Assembly (NCBI RefSeq): GCF_900156375.1
Contig: NZ_FTNK01000019.1
Location: forward strand, 1-64,000
Direction of reading: 5' to 3'
From: Paenibacillus macquariensis
GTDB taxonomy: Bacteria; Bacillota; Bacilli; Paenibacillales; Paenibacillaceae
Length of the DNA stretch: 64,000 bases
Positions 1 through 8,097 of this stretch are shown here, piece by piece (within the stretch, counting starts at the first letter, position 1; the number at the start of each line of letters is the position of its first letter). The position numbers and the translations under genes are program-made. The notes under the pieces are model-generated. The model saw only the letters and a list, made by a program, of their open reading frames with translations, ran no database searches and was not told the DNA's origin.

Positions 1-176
1 AGCTACCGTTTCCGGTAGTTATCCCAGTCTTACAGGCAGGTTACCTACGTGTTACTCACCCGTCCGCCGCTAAGTCGTTTTGAAAGCAAGCTTTCAAAAC
101 GACTCCGCTCGACTTGCATGTATTAGGCATGCCGCCAGCGTTCGTCCTGAGCCAGGATCAAACTCTCCAAATTGGT
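1..176 (-). rRNA. rrs: 16S rRNA, 5' end (partial)
   Basis: On the minus strand the segment near 135-170 reads as the universal 16S 5' region (AGAGTTTGATCCTGGCTCAG, the 27F primer site), followed by GACGAACGCTGGCGGCATGCC and the V1 stem-loop near 74-107. The gene runs leftwards off the window. The mature 5' end is placed near 170-178 by analogy with Bacillus and is not determined exactly. The V1 hairpin (a GTCGTTTTGAAAGC stem) and the following bases resemble Paenibacillus/Bacillus 16S. Confidence 0.97.
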
Positions 177-460
177 ATTTAGAAAGAGCGAATGCTCATT
201 TTGAAACAAACTGGCGAGAATTTTCATTCTCTATCAAATGATTTCTCATTTGTTTTGATTTCACTTTCGTGAAATCTACTCACTCGTTGTTCAGTTTTCA
301 AAGACCAATTATTTCGTTTTGTTGTTACCACTGTGTCTCGGTGACAACTTTTATATCATATCATGTCCGGTTCGTTTGTGCAAGCTTTTTTTTCGATTTG
401 AGTTTCATTCGATATTGGCTTGCCGATTCAATAAATGTGTTATTTGTTGGCCGGACTAAT

Positions 461-489
461 AATATATCACGGGCTAAAAGGAATAGCAA
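461..489 (-). promoter_or_regulatory. rrn operon promoter
   Basis: On the minus strand a -35 TTGCTA (484-489) and a -10 TATATT (461-466) are separated by exactly 17 bp, with A/T-rich DNA just upstream that could act as an UP element. It lies about 285 bp upstream of the 16S start, with the usual leader between. The leader (about 177-450) holds no coding region. Confidence 0.7.
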
Positions 490-607
490 GTATTTTTTTA
501 TAATATGTTTGTAGAAATTATAATTACCCCAAATAGGATATATTTATACACGCTTTTATCTTATATAGAAGATTCCCCCCGAATGCTCTCTCTTCTATAT
601 ATATAAC

Positions 608-645
608 CAAAAAAAAGCATGGCCACCTGACGTGGCCATGCTTTC
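608..645 (-). terminator. Rho-independent terminator of the purine permease
   Basis: A 13-bp perfect stem (614-626 with 632-644, core AGCATGGCCAC) with a 5-nt loop is followed on the minus strand by a run of T. It lies just after the stop codon of the NCS2 permease. Confidence 0.9.
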
Positions 646-663
646 AATTCCCTACATTATTTA

Positions 664-2073
664 TTAACCTGCGCTACCGAGGAATACATAACGTAGAATG
701 ATCAGAACTGCCAACACCCACATCAACCAGTGAATGTTATATTTCTTCTTCTCTACAAGATTACCGAAAGTAGCCAGAATAACATAAGTCACAATACCGA
801 ATGAAATCCCGTTAGCGATATTGTAAGTGAAAGGCATCAATGTAATCGTTAAGAAAGCCGGAATAGCAATAACCATATCCTGAAAGTCGATTTCTTTAAT
901 GGATTGCACCATGAGTACACCTACGATAATAAGTGCTGCTGCAGTAGCGGACCCTGGAATCAGTGCCACTACTGGAGCTAGGAACAATGCTAATAAGAAA
1001 CATACCCCTGTTGTTACTGCAGTAAGACCTGTACGACCGCCTTCCGCTACCCCTGCTGCACTTTCAACAAATGCCGTTGTAGTAGAAGTACCTAGCATTG
1101 CACCACCTGTTACAGCAACTGCATCTACAAACATTGCTTTACCTACACGTTTCTTACCTTCTACCGGATCTTTCATAATACCTGCACGTGTTGCAGTACC
1201 AACCAATGTACCGAACGTATCAAACAATTCTACAAAGGTAAACGTCACGATTGCAGAGATAAGACCTGTATGCATAATCCCTTCCCAATCGAAGGACATA
1301 AAGTTCATCTGTGTGAAGTCAGGAACCCAATGAATATCCGAGCTTTGTAGTGAATTGAAATTTACTACACCCATCAACATAGCTACAACTGTTGTACCAA
1401 GGATACCGAACAGAATCGCACCTTTAACACGGAGTACCATAAGAATAGCAATTAGAATCACGCCAACAAGTGCTAATTGAACATCTGTATTATTTAGACT
1501 ACCTAAATGAATGACTGTTTCAAACCCGAGCACATCCGTAAATGTATGTGCTGGAATGTCCTTACCAGCTTCAACACCGATTGTCATAAGTCCACTGTTC
1601 TTCAATCCGAGTACGGTAATGAATAAACCAATACCTACTGTAATTGCATGTTTCAAACTATCTGGAATTGCATCCAGTAACATTTGACGCACATGAGTAA
1701 TCGTCAAGAGAATAAAGATCAACCCAGAAATAAATACCGCTGTTAAGCCCATTTGCCAAGTAAACGGATGATCCGTCGATGCTGAAGACAATACAACAGA
1801 AGCGAAATAAGCATTCAAACCCATACCAGGTGCTAACGCAACCGGGAAATTAATGAACAAACCCATTGCAATTGTAAAAATACCTGCTGCTAATGCTGTA
1901 GCCAAAAATACAGAATACCATCCCATATCAATTTGACCAAAAGCCGTTAGCGTGTTCGGATTGACAGACAAGATATAAGCCATTGCCATAAATGTCGTCA
2001 AACCAGCCATAATCTCTGTGCGTACTGTCGTACCATTCTGTTTCAGTTTAAAAAACCGATTCAATCGATTCAT
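664..2073 (-). CDS. pbuG: NCS2 family purine permease (guanine/hypoxanthine type)
   Basis: This 469-residue polytopic membrane protein matches the AzgA/PbuG branch of the NCS2 nucleobase:cation symporters, which import guanine and hypoxanthine for salvage. It has the family's usual length, an N-terminal segment starting MNRLNRFFKLK, the stretch MAGLTTFMAMAYI, a central FVELFDTFGTLVGTATRAG segment and the conserved STTTAFVESAAG motif. About twelve to fourteen hydrophobic segments can be seen. It is preceded by a guanine-type riboswitch (2106-2272), so expression should fall when guanine or hypoxanthine is plentiful. In Bacillus pbuG directly follows guaA. Here a sugar ABC transporter lies between them. 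The substrate is inferred from family and riboswitch class. Confidence 0.92.
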   Translation of the reverse strand: MNRLNRFFKLKQNGTTVRTEIMAGLTTFMAMAYILSVNPNTLTAFGQIDMGWYSVFLATALAAGIFTIAMGLFINFPVALAPGMGLNAYFASVVLSSASTDHPFTWQMGLTAVFISGLIFILLTITHVRQMLLDAIPDSLKHAITVGIGLFITVLGLKNSGLMTIGVEAGKDIPAHTFTDVLGFETVIHLGSLNNTDVQLALVGVILIAILMVLRVKGAILFGILGTTVVAMLMGVVNFNSLQSSDIHWVPDFTQMNFMSFDWEGIMHTGLISAIVTFTFVELFDTFGTLVGTATRAGIMKDPVEGKKRVGKAMFVDAVAVTGGAMLGTSTTTAFVESAAGVAEGGRTGLTAVTTGVCFLLALFLAPVVALIPGSATAAALIIVGVLMVQSIKEIDFQDMVIAIPAFLTITLMPFTYNIANGISFGIVTYVILATFGNLVEKKKYNIHWLMWVLAVLIILRYVFLGSAG

Positions 2074-2105
2074 TAAAATACTTCCCCCTTAGATATGTTG
2101 AACAG

Positions 2106-2272
2106 CAACAAAAAGCTGAAGTCATAGTGACTCCAGCCTGAATAAAAAAGAGAATAACCCGTATGTTGACAGCCTGATGGCTATTGTAAACGTACGTTTC
2201 TTTTATAATCGTAGCCAGGTCATTATGGTGACCTCGTAGAGACTTCCAAGCCAATCCTCGGAATTATACGAA
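2106..2272 (-). promoter_or_regulatory. Guanine-class purine riboswitch with terminator
   Basis: Reading the minus strand, 2270 to 2209 gives the purine aptamer: P1 CGTA..TACG, the loop-loop pair elements GGCTTGGAAG and GGTCACC, and the J2/3 TCTCTAC. The J3/1 position that specifies ligand is C (...CTGGCTACG), as in the guanine class, not U as in the adenine class. Downstream, 2110-2138 forms a 10-bp stem (GCTGGAGTCA / TGACTTCAGC, one G-U pair) followed by five T, an intrinsic terminator. It should switch the following permease off when guanine or hypoxanthine is bound. Confidence 0.93.
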
Positions 2273-2299
2273 ATATTATGTGTTGTTGTGCTTAATCAT

Positions 2300-2327
2300 T
2301 TTATGTCTAAACAACTTTACTTGTCAA
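2300..2327 (-). promoter_or_regulatory. Promoter of the riboswitch-permease transcript
   Basis: A perfect -35 TTGACA (2322-2327) lies 16 bp from a weak -10 CATAAA (2300-2305) on the minus strand, starting transcription just upstream of the purine aptamer. The remainder of the gap up to 2460 is A/T-rich with no visible gene. Confidence 0.6.
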
Positions 2328-2464
2328 TCATAAATCCGTACATTATTATATTTTATTATATTATTGTTCGTGAATAAGTCGATTTAGCATGATCTAGTTT
2401 CCTTATATTTCCCATACAATGGATAAGATATTTACTAACTAACGTATTCATCAAGTTGATAAGG

Positions 2465-2510
2465 TAAAAAAAGAAGAGCAAATCCCATTAATATAACGGG
2501 TTGCTCTTCC
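2465..2510 (-). terminator. Terminator of the sugar ABC transporter operon
   Basis: The stem GAAGAGCAA(A)TCCC / GGGTTGCTCTTC (2473-2486 with 2498-2509) is followed on the minus strand by a run of seven T. It sits just beyond the last permease gene. Confidence 0.85.
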
Positions 2511-2542
2511 TTGTCTTATCTTCGAATGCCAGCTTGACGGGG

Positions 2543-3397
2543 TTATTCTTTCACGCCTCCCAGCGCTACGCCCACGATAATATACCGGGACAACAGGAAG
2601 TAAACTACAAACAGTGGTAAAGCCGTCAAGGCCAGCCCCATATAGATCGAGCCGAACTCCGTTTTGTAGATATCACCGCGAAGCAAGCTTACCATGATCG
2701 GCATCGTATATTTCTCCTTCTGTGTCAGCAGAATCAGCGGCATAAACAGGTTGTTCCAATTGGCCACAAATGCAAAGATAGCCTGCGTCGCCACTGCCGG
2801 CATCATCAGCGGTAGGATGATCCGGTTGAATGTGGAGAATTCACCAGATCCGTCTACACGTGATGCTTCCACGATCTCCATCGACAGAGTTGCAAGCAGG
2901 TATTGGCGCATGAAGAACACCACCGCAGGCGCTGCAATCGCGGGCAGAATTAGCGGAAGAAAGCTATTTGTCCAATGCAATTTATACATGAACTGATAGA
3001 ATCCGATTGCGCTTGCCTGGGAAGGAATCATCATCACGCACATGATGAAGGTAAAGAATGAACTGCGCAGCTTCCAACTATAGGTCACGAGCCCATAGGC
3101 CGCCAAGGACGAAAAATAGACCGTGCATAGAGTTGCAGAACTGGAGATAATGAACGAATTCAAGAACCCTTGAAGTGGATCGAAGCTCTTGTCGAGCAGC
3201 ACCCGCAGGTTGCTCATCATATGAGTTGAAGGAAGTAGCGAGAGACCGTTTTGGATTTCCGGTGTAGAGCGCGTAGCGTTTACAAACATGATCCAAAACG
3301 GAAGGATGCTGAGAACCGCCAAAAAGATACAGACGATATAAATAATCGTCTTGCTTATCTTTCGGTTGGCTGTTCCACTTCTCTGATTTTTGTCCAT
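2543..3397 (-). CDS. Carbohydrate ABC transporter permease (MalG type)
   Basis: This 284-residue inner-membrane permease belongs to the MalG/LacG family of carbohydrate uptake transporters. Six hydrophobic segments are visible and the cytoplasmic EAA loop that docks the ATPase is clear: EASRVDGSGEFSTFNRIILP near residues 175-195. The start has a good ribosome binding site (GGAGGGG). It begins 3 bp after the stop of the partner permease, so the two are translationally linked. The operon has only the binding protein and two permeases; as in many Firmicutes the ATPase would be supplied by a shared MsmX-like protein elsewhere. The substrate cannot be named because no glycosidase or regulator accompanies it. 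Confidence 0.92.
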   Translation of the reverse strand: MDKNQRSGTANRKISKTIIYIVCIFLAVLSILPFWIMFVNATRSTPEIQNGLSLLPSTHMMSNLRVLLDKSFDPLQGFLNSFIISSSATLCTVYFSSLAAYGLVTYSWKLRSSFFTFIMCVMMIPSQASAIGFYQFMYKLHWTNSFLPLILPAIAAPAVVFFMRQYLLATLSMEIVEASRVDGSGEFSTFNRIILPLMMPAVATQAIFAFVANWNNLFMPLILLTQKEKYTMPIMVSLLRGDIYKTEFGSIYMGLALTALPLFVVYFLLSRYIIVGVALGGVKE

Positions 3398-3400
3398 GTG

Positions 3401-4384
3401 CTACCCCTCCTTCACGGCTGCTTGAGCAGCAGCTTTTCTATTATTCATTTTTTCCGCTTTTTCTGCTTTTTTCAATTTTGCCGCGTCGCGGTCGCGCATC
3501 AGGTAGAACAGCATTCCAGACAATGCCGCCGCGATCACGAACATCATCATGCTCGCCGCTGCAGCGCGATTATACATATAGCTACCCTTGAACGCTTGCC
3601 CGTAAATAAACATGGACGTGGTAAGCGTAGAGTCGTCCGGTCCGCCTGCAAGGAACAGTTGCGGAATATCGAACATGGTCAAACCGCCGACCATCGATGT
3701 AATCAACGTGAAAAGCAATATCGTACGGAGACTCGGTAGCGTAATGCGAAAGAAGGTTTGAAACCCGTTTGCTCCGTCAATTGCCGCGGACTCGAAGAGA
3801 GCGGGATTTATGCCCATAACGCCTGCTATAAGAATGATCATGGTGTTGCCATACCACATCCAGAACTGGATGAACGCCACAATACCTCGCGCTGTCGTCT
3901 TATCCTGTAAAAAGAAAATCGGAGCATCGGACCATCCCAGCATATGAAACAAACTATTTACGGGACCCATTGGATACGCAAACAAAGTGCTGAAAAGCAC
4001 GGCGATCGTACTCGCAGTGATAATATTGGGCATATAAAGCAGAACTTTGAACGCACCTTGCCCCCTTATGTTGAGGCGCCGGTTCGTGAACCATGCAGTG
4101 AGCAATAGCGCGAGAACCATCTGGGGAATGAAGTTGACAATCCAGAGCAACCCAGTGTTGAGCAAGGACTTCCTGAACGAGGCGTTCTCAAAGAGGAGAT
4201 CTTTGAAGTTTTTAAAAGGATCATCCAGAATATGGATTGTTTTTGGTATTAATCCCTGCATATCAGTGAACCCGATGAATGCAGTATATAAAATGGGATA
4301 CAGCGAGAAAATCAGAAATGCAAGGACAAACGGAAAGGTAAAAATATAGCCGTATTTCGAATAGTTAACACCTTTGCGGCGCAT
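3401..4384 (-). CDS. Carbohydrate ABC transporter permease (MalF type)
   Basis: This 327-residue permease pairs with the downstream MalG-type gene. It has six hydrophobic segments, an N-terminal segment typical of the short Gram-positive MalF/LacF proteins, and the EAA loop ESAAIDGANGFQTFFRITLP near residues 198-217. The C-terminus carries a lysine/alanine-rich tail. The start follows GAGGTGAGAGC. A strong hairpin (4410-4437) separates it from the binding protein gene, an arrangement often used to keep the binding protein mRNA more abundant. The base composition of the operon is richer in G+C than its neighbours, consistent with acquisition from outside. Confidence 0.92.
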   Translation of the reverse strand: MRRKGVNYSKYGYIFTFPFVLAFLIFSLYPILYTAFIGFTDMQGLIPKTIHILDDPFKNFKDLLFENASFRKSLLNTGLLWIVNFIPQMVLALLLTAWFTNRRLNIRGQGAFKVLLYMPNIITASTIAVLFSTLFAYPMGPVNSLFHMLGWSDAPIFFLQDKTTARGIVAFIQFWMWYGNTMIILIAGVMGINPALFESAAIDGANGFQTFFRITLPSLRTILLFTLITSMVGGLTMFDIPQLFLAGGPDDSTLTTSMFIYGQAFKGSYMYNRAAAASMMMFVIAAALSGMLFYLMRDRDAAKLKKAEKAEKMNNRKAAAQAAVKEG

Positions 4385-4409
4385 GCTCTCACCTCATTAA
4401 TTGATTATG

Positions 4410-4437
4410 AAGGGGCGGGAAAACTCACCCGCCCCTT
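4410..4437 (-). promoter_or_regulatory. Intercistronic hairpin between binding protein and permease
   Basis: A perfect 10-bp GC-rich stem (AAGGGGCGGG, 4410-4419 with 4428-4437) with an 8-nt loop and no T run. It probably stabilises the upstream binding protein mRNA or partly ends transcription. Confidence 0.6.
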
Positions 4438-4448
4438 GCTGCTCCTTC

Positions 4449-5849
4449 TTATTCGCTATCAATGCCAAGCTGGTCTTTAACTTGCTGCTTGAAGGTTTCA
4501 ATCGCTTTGTCGCGGGGCTTGTTGCCCGCAGTGTATTCACGTGTTTGATCGCGCCAGAGCTTGTTAATCGTTTCGTCGTACTGGGTTAAGTTCTTGCCTG
4601 AAGCGTTAGCATTTGATGGAACGAACACGTCGAACATGTTCTGTCCACCGAGCAACGGAACTTCGCCGTTTGATTTCTCCATAACGACGGAAGATGCAAC
4701 ACTGTCCTTCGTGCCTTGCTCGCCCGTCGTCATCTTGCCGTTAGCCCAGTAATATTGTAGACCTGTTTCGGAACTATCGAGCGTAACCCACTTGATAAAG
4801 TCCGCAACAGCCTGTTTCTTGGCATCATCCTTGGTAACGTCCTTGTTGGCGAGCAACCAGGTACCTCCCCAGAAGAAGCCTGTCGGTGGCTCGGTAACAG
4901 CCCAGTCGCCATCCGTGTCTTTCACTTGACCGTTCATCACGTAGTTGATGAGCCAAGCGGGACCGAAGAAACCGAAGATCGGTTGGGCGCCGGCGCCGGA
5001 CATATCCGCGTACCATGCTTCCGTCCAGTCTTGTGTATCGTTATGATAGCCATTGTCTTTCAGCTTTTTGGAGAGATCGAGGAACTGTTCGCGCTTCGGA
5101 TCGATCTGAAGTTTACCATCGACAATCCAACCCTTGTCAGAACTGTTCTCGATCGGGTGCCAAATATCTCCGTCGCCGGAAACGATGCCGTAGCCTTTAG
5201 CTTTCAGCTTTGCGGCTGCATCGTAGAACTTCTCCCAGCCAGGCCCTACTTCATTTTTGATGGTAGCCGGATCGTCCGTTCCAAAGACATCCTTGGCAAT
5301 CGAACGGCGATAGATAAAGGCGCCACCGGTCGCTTGATAGCCGAGGCCTTTCAGTTCGCCATCTTTGCTACCTATGTCAACCGAATATTGGGCGATGCCC
5401 GCATCCTTAACCATTTGGTCGTCAAGACCCAGATCAGCATAGTTAGCTGCATAGGTGGATGCGTCGCCTTGCGTATACTTGAGCACGAACGCCGATTCAG
5501 CTGCATAAATGTCCGGGGCATCTTTACCGCCGCCGGCAAGGCCCTGGTCAAGAGCAGGCTGATAAGCGCCATCGGTGGTTGCGATGATCGTGGTTTTGAA
5601 ATCCACATTCGCATCAGGGTGGGTTTCCATATACTTTTTGGTCATGTTCGGAATCTCGTCCGTGAAGCTCCAGAGATTGATGGTGACTTTCGGGTCATTC
5701 CCTTTTGATGGAGCCTCGGCAGTCTTAGTTGATGGAGTTGGACTTGAGTTTGGGCTTGATGAGTTTGAGTTACCACTACACGCTGCGAGAGCAGATGACA
5801 TCACGAGCATTGTAGAGATCCCGACTAAAACACGTTTCATACTTTTCAT
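4449..5849 (-). CDS. Sugar ABC transporter substrate-binding lipoprotein
   Basis: This 466-residue extracellular solute-binding protein (family 1) is the first gene of the importer. Its N-terminus is a lipoprotein signal peptide: basic residues, a hydrophobic stretch, then the lipobox SALAAC with Cys at about residue 24, followed by a Ser/Asn/Pro-rich linker. The mature part has the mixed aromatic character of maltose/oligosaccharide-binding proteins, e.g. INLWSFTDEIPNMTKKYM at its start. The start codon follows GGGGAGG at good spacing. The protein would be anchored on the outer face of the membrane and deliver an oligosaccharide to the two permeases. The ligand is not determinable here. Confidence 0.9.
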   Translation of the reverse strand: MKSMKRVLVGISTMLVMSSALAACSGNSNSSSPNSSPTPSTKTAEAPSKGNDPKVTINLWSFTDEIPNMTKKYMETHPDANVDFKTTIIATTDGAYQPALDQGLAGGGKDAPDIYAAESAFVLKYTQGDASTYAANYADLGLDDQMVKDAGIAQYSVDIGSKDGELKGLGYQATGGAFIYRRSIAKDVFGTDDPATIKNEVGPGWEKFYDAAAKLKAKGYGIVSGDGDIWHPIENSSDKGWIVDGKLQIDPKREQFLDLSKKLKDNGYHNDTQDWTEAWYADMSGAGAQPIFGFFGPAWLINYVMNGQVKDTDGDWAVTEPPTGFFWGGTWLLANKDVTKDDAKKQAVADFIKWVTLDSSETGLQYYWANGKMTTGEQGTKDSVASSVVMEKSNGEVPLLGGQNMFDVFVPSNANASGKNLTQYDETINKLWRDQTREYTAGNKPRDKAIETFKQQVKDQLGIDSE

Positions 5850-5986
5850 ACTTCAACCTCCCCTTTTATTGATTCCTCGGTTTTTTATAACCGCATACAT
5901 AATTATAAACTCTATGATTCTCAGGCATAAGGACCTACTATTGGGAAAAATTCCACTTTGATTGGATTTTGTTCCGTGCAAGGCAT

Positions 5987-6029
5987 AAAAAAGGACACTC
6001 AAGGGATTTCTGCCTTGGCGTCCTTTTTC
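5987..6029 (-). terminator. Terminator after the remnant
   Basis: On the minus strand AAAGGAC-GCC-AAGG pairs with CCCTTGA-GT-GTCCTTT and is followed by TTT. It overlaps the last codons of the remnant frame. Confidence 0.6.
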
Positions 6030-6316
6030 TTGATGAAGTCTTCCTGAGTGACCGCTTTGCCGAACATCGCCTGAACCTGATTAATGTGCATACTGGAAGC
6101 GCCCGGTTTCATATGGGTATCCAGATAAAGGGGTACTTCATTAGCCTTATTCAATTTGTCTAATAGATCAATGAACATTTGCGGGAGCTTAATGGACGCG
6201 GTATCTACTGTGATGGCGGGGAATTACGCTCGCATCGACAACGGAATGCTTTCCCCACTTCCCAAAACTTCTTGGTTTAGTTTGAAATCCTCAATCAACT
6301 CATTGAGTTTGGTCAT
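5999..6316 (-). pseudogene. Chimeric remnant: possible integrase start joined to the tail of a sugar-binding protein
   Basis: One reading frame starts at 6316 behind GAAGGGGG and runs 30 codons to an in-frame TAA. It then stays open for 74 more codons to TGA at 5999. The downstream part (VPLYLDTHMKPGASSMHINQ, then VQAMFGKAVTQEDFIKKK) closely resembles the C-terminus of extracellular sugar-binding proteins, but of a different subfamily from the intact gene at 4449. The first 20 residues (MTKLNELIEDFKLNQEVLG) resemble the N-terminus of tyrosine recombinases. That part is a guess from pattern, not proof. Together they look like a deletion junction left after an element at the guaA 3' end decayed. 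A hairpin with T run (5987-6029) follows. Confidence 0.55.
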
Positions 6317-6371
6317 AAAAAAACCCCCTTCTATTGGCGAATTAACGCGAATAAAAGAGAGTAATTTTTTG

Positions 6372-6390
6372 CACTCAATTGTTGCAGGTG
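6372..6390 (+). repeat. Copy of the guaA 3' end (att-like direct repeat)
   Basis: The 19 bases CACTCAATTGTTGCAGGTG match 6482-6500, the last codons of guaA (CACTCAATCGTTGCAGGTG), at 18 of 19 positions in the same orientation, 110 bp apart. The 3' end of guaA is a known integration site for genomic islands, so this is a candidate attachment-site duplication. Confidence 0.6.
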
Positions 6391-6474
6391 TACGTGGAAC
6401 ATCACCTATGCTAATGCCACAACCCCTTATGTATCAAGGGTTTATGAGCGATTAACATCATCAAATCCCCCAGT

Positions 6475-8013
6475 CTACTCCCACTCAATCGTTGCAGGTG
6501 GCTTAGAGGTAACGTCATACACGATACGGTTAACATTATCCACTTCATTTACGATACGAACGGAGATTTTCTCTAAGATATCCCATGGGATACGAGCCCA
6601 ATCAGCTGTCATACCATCAATTGAAGTAACTGCACGAATACCTACCGTATAAGAATAGGTGCGAGCATCGCCCATTACACCTACACTCTTCATATTAGGA
6701 AGAGCGGTAAAGTACTGCCAAATTTCACGATCTAATCCTGCTTTCGCAATTTCTTCACGTAGAATATAATCGGATTCCCGTACAATCGTTAGCTTCTCTT
6801 CTGTTACTTCACCCAATACGCGAATCGCAAGACCCGGTCCTGGGAAAGGTTGACGCCATACGATTTCAGGAGGTAATCCACATTCTTCTCCGACTTTACG
6901 AACTTCATCTTTAAATAATGTGTTCAAAGGTTCTATCAATTTGAACTTCATATCTTCAGGAAGTCCACCCACATTGTGATGTGATTTGATCGTTTGAGCT
7001 GTAGCCGTTCCACTCTCTACGATGTCCGTATAAAGTGTTCCTTGCGCCAAATATTTGAACTCATCGAACTGACCGGATTCTTCTTCAAATACATAGATGA
7101 ATTCATTTCCGATGATTTTACGTTTCTGCTCAGGATCATCTACACCAGCAAGCTTGGACATAAATCGATCACGTGCATCGATTTTAACAACTTTCATATC
7201 GAATTTACCTACGAAAGTCTCCATTACACTCTCAGCTTCACCCTTGCGCAATAGTCCATGATCAATGAACATACACGTCAACTGGTCACCGATAGCTCTG
7301 TGGATCAGTCTTGCCACAACAGAAGAATCTACTCCTCCGCTTAGTGCGCACAATACGTTATCCGTTCCAACAAGCTCACGAATCTCGCGAACTTTATCCT
7401 CAACGAAAGACTCCATTGTCCAATTGCCATCACATTGACAAATTTCATAAAGGAAGTTACGAATCATTTCGTTACCATTCACAGAGTGCTGAACTTCTGG
7501 ATGGAACTGAACTGCATACAACTTCTTCTCAATGTTACTCATCGCTGCAATCGGTGCAGATTCCGTCCCAGCATCCAGAACGAATCCTGTTGGAAGTTCC
7601 ACTACGTGGTCTCCATGACTCATCCATACTGTCTGATTCAGTTCTAAACCTTTAAGAAGTGTTGTCTGGTTATTGAATTGCAAATCAGCCTTACCATATT
7701 CACGTTTAGAAGAACGTTCTACTTTTCCGTTCAACTGATGTGCCATAAGCTGCATCCCATAACAAATACCTAAGATCGGAAGGTTCAGATCATAGATAGC
7801 TGGATCTACGTGTGGTGCGTTCTCTGCATACACACTGGATGGGCCTCCAGAGAATACAATTCCTTTAGGCGAAAGTTCGCGAATCTTCTCAGCTGGTGTG
7901 TTGTATGGCAACAATTCGCTATATACACCCAAGTCGCGGATGCGGCGTGCGATCAATTGATTATATTGTCCTCCAAAGTCAAGGACTACGATGATTTCAT
8001 TAGGTTTACTCAT
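6475..8013 (-). CDS. guaA: GMP synthase (glutamine-hydrolysing)
   Basis: This 512-residue enzyme converts XMP to GMP using glutamine and ATP in the cytoplasm. The class I glutamine amidotransferase domain occupies roughly residues 1-190 with the nucleophile in GICYGMQL and the His/Glu pair in QFHPEV. The ATP-pyrophosphatase domain follows with its P-loop SGGVDSSV, and the C-terminal dimerisation domain ends TSKPPATIEWE. Length and order are normal. It sits downstream of the transglutaminase/DUF58/MoxR cluster as in Bacillus. No purine riboswitch is visible in the short gap upstream. Its 3' end is duplicated at 6372-6390. Confidence 0.98.
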   Translation of the reverse strand: MSKPNEIIVVLDFGGQYNQLIARRIRDLGVYSELLPYNTPAEKIRELSPKGIVFSGGPSSVYAENAPHVDPAIYDLNLPILGICYGMQLMAHQLNGKVERSSKREYGKADLQFNNQTTLLKGLELNQTVWMSHGDHVVELPTGFVLDAGTESAPIAAMSNIEKKLYAVQFHPEVQHSVNGNEMIRNFLYEICQCDGNWTMESFVEDKVREIRELVGTDNVLCALSGGVDSSVVARLIHRAIGDQLTCMFIDHGLLRKGEAESVMETFVGKFDMKVVKIDARDRFMSKLAGVDDPEQKRKIIGNEFIYVFEEESGQFDEFKYLAQGTLYTDIVESGTATAQTIKSHHNVGGLPEDMKFKLIEPLNTLFKDEVRKVGEECGLPPEIVWRQPFPGPGLAIRVLGEVTEEKLTIVRESDYILREEIAKAGLDREIWQYFTALPNMKSVGVMGDARTYSYTVGIRAVTSIDGMTADWARIPWDILEKISVRIVNEVDNVNRIVYDVTSKPPATIEWE

Positions 8014-8097
8014 TATGTTGTTCGTGCCTCCCTTAATTGTTATTGCTAATTATACGCAAACGTAAATCATACCGTCAAGAAAGTTAGACCTAGATGA

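Noticed and set aside
74..107. Hairpin with GTCGTTTTGAAAGC arms that could be read as a transposon end
   Set aside because: It is the V1 stem-loop of the 16S rRNA.
899..1333. Open frame on the plus strand, 144 residues
   Set aside because: It is antisense to the well-supported purine permease, has low-complexity Val/Thr/Ala/Pro composition typical of a shadow frame and no ribosome binding site.
4926..5708. Long plus-strand frame of 260 residues opposite the sugar-binding protein
   Set aside because: The minus-strand gene has a lipobox, family match and ribosome binding site; the plus frame is a by-product of its codon bias in G+C-rich DNA.
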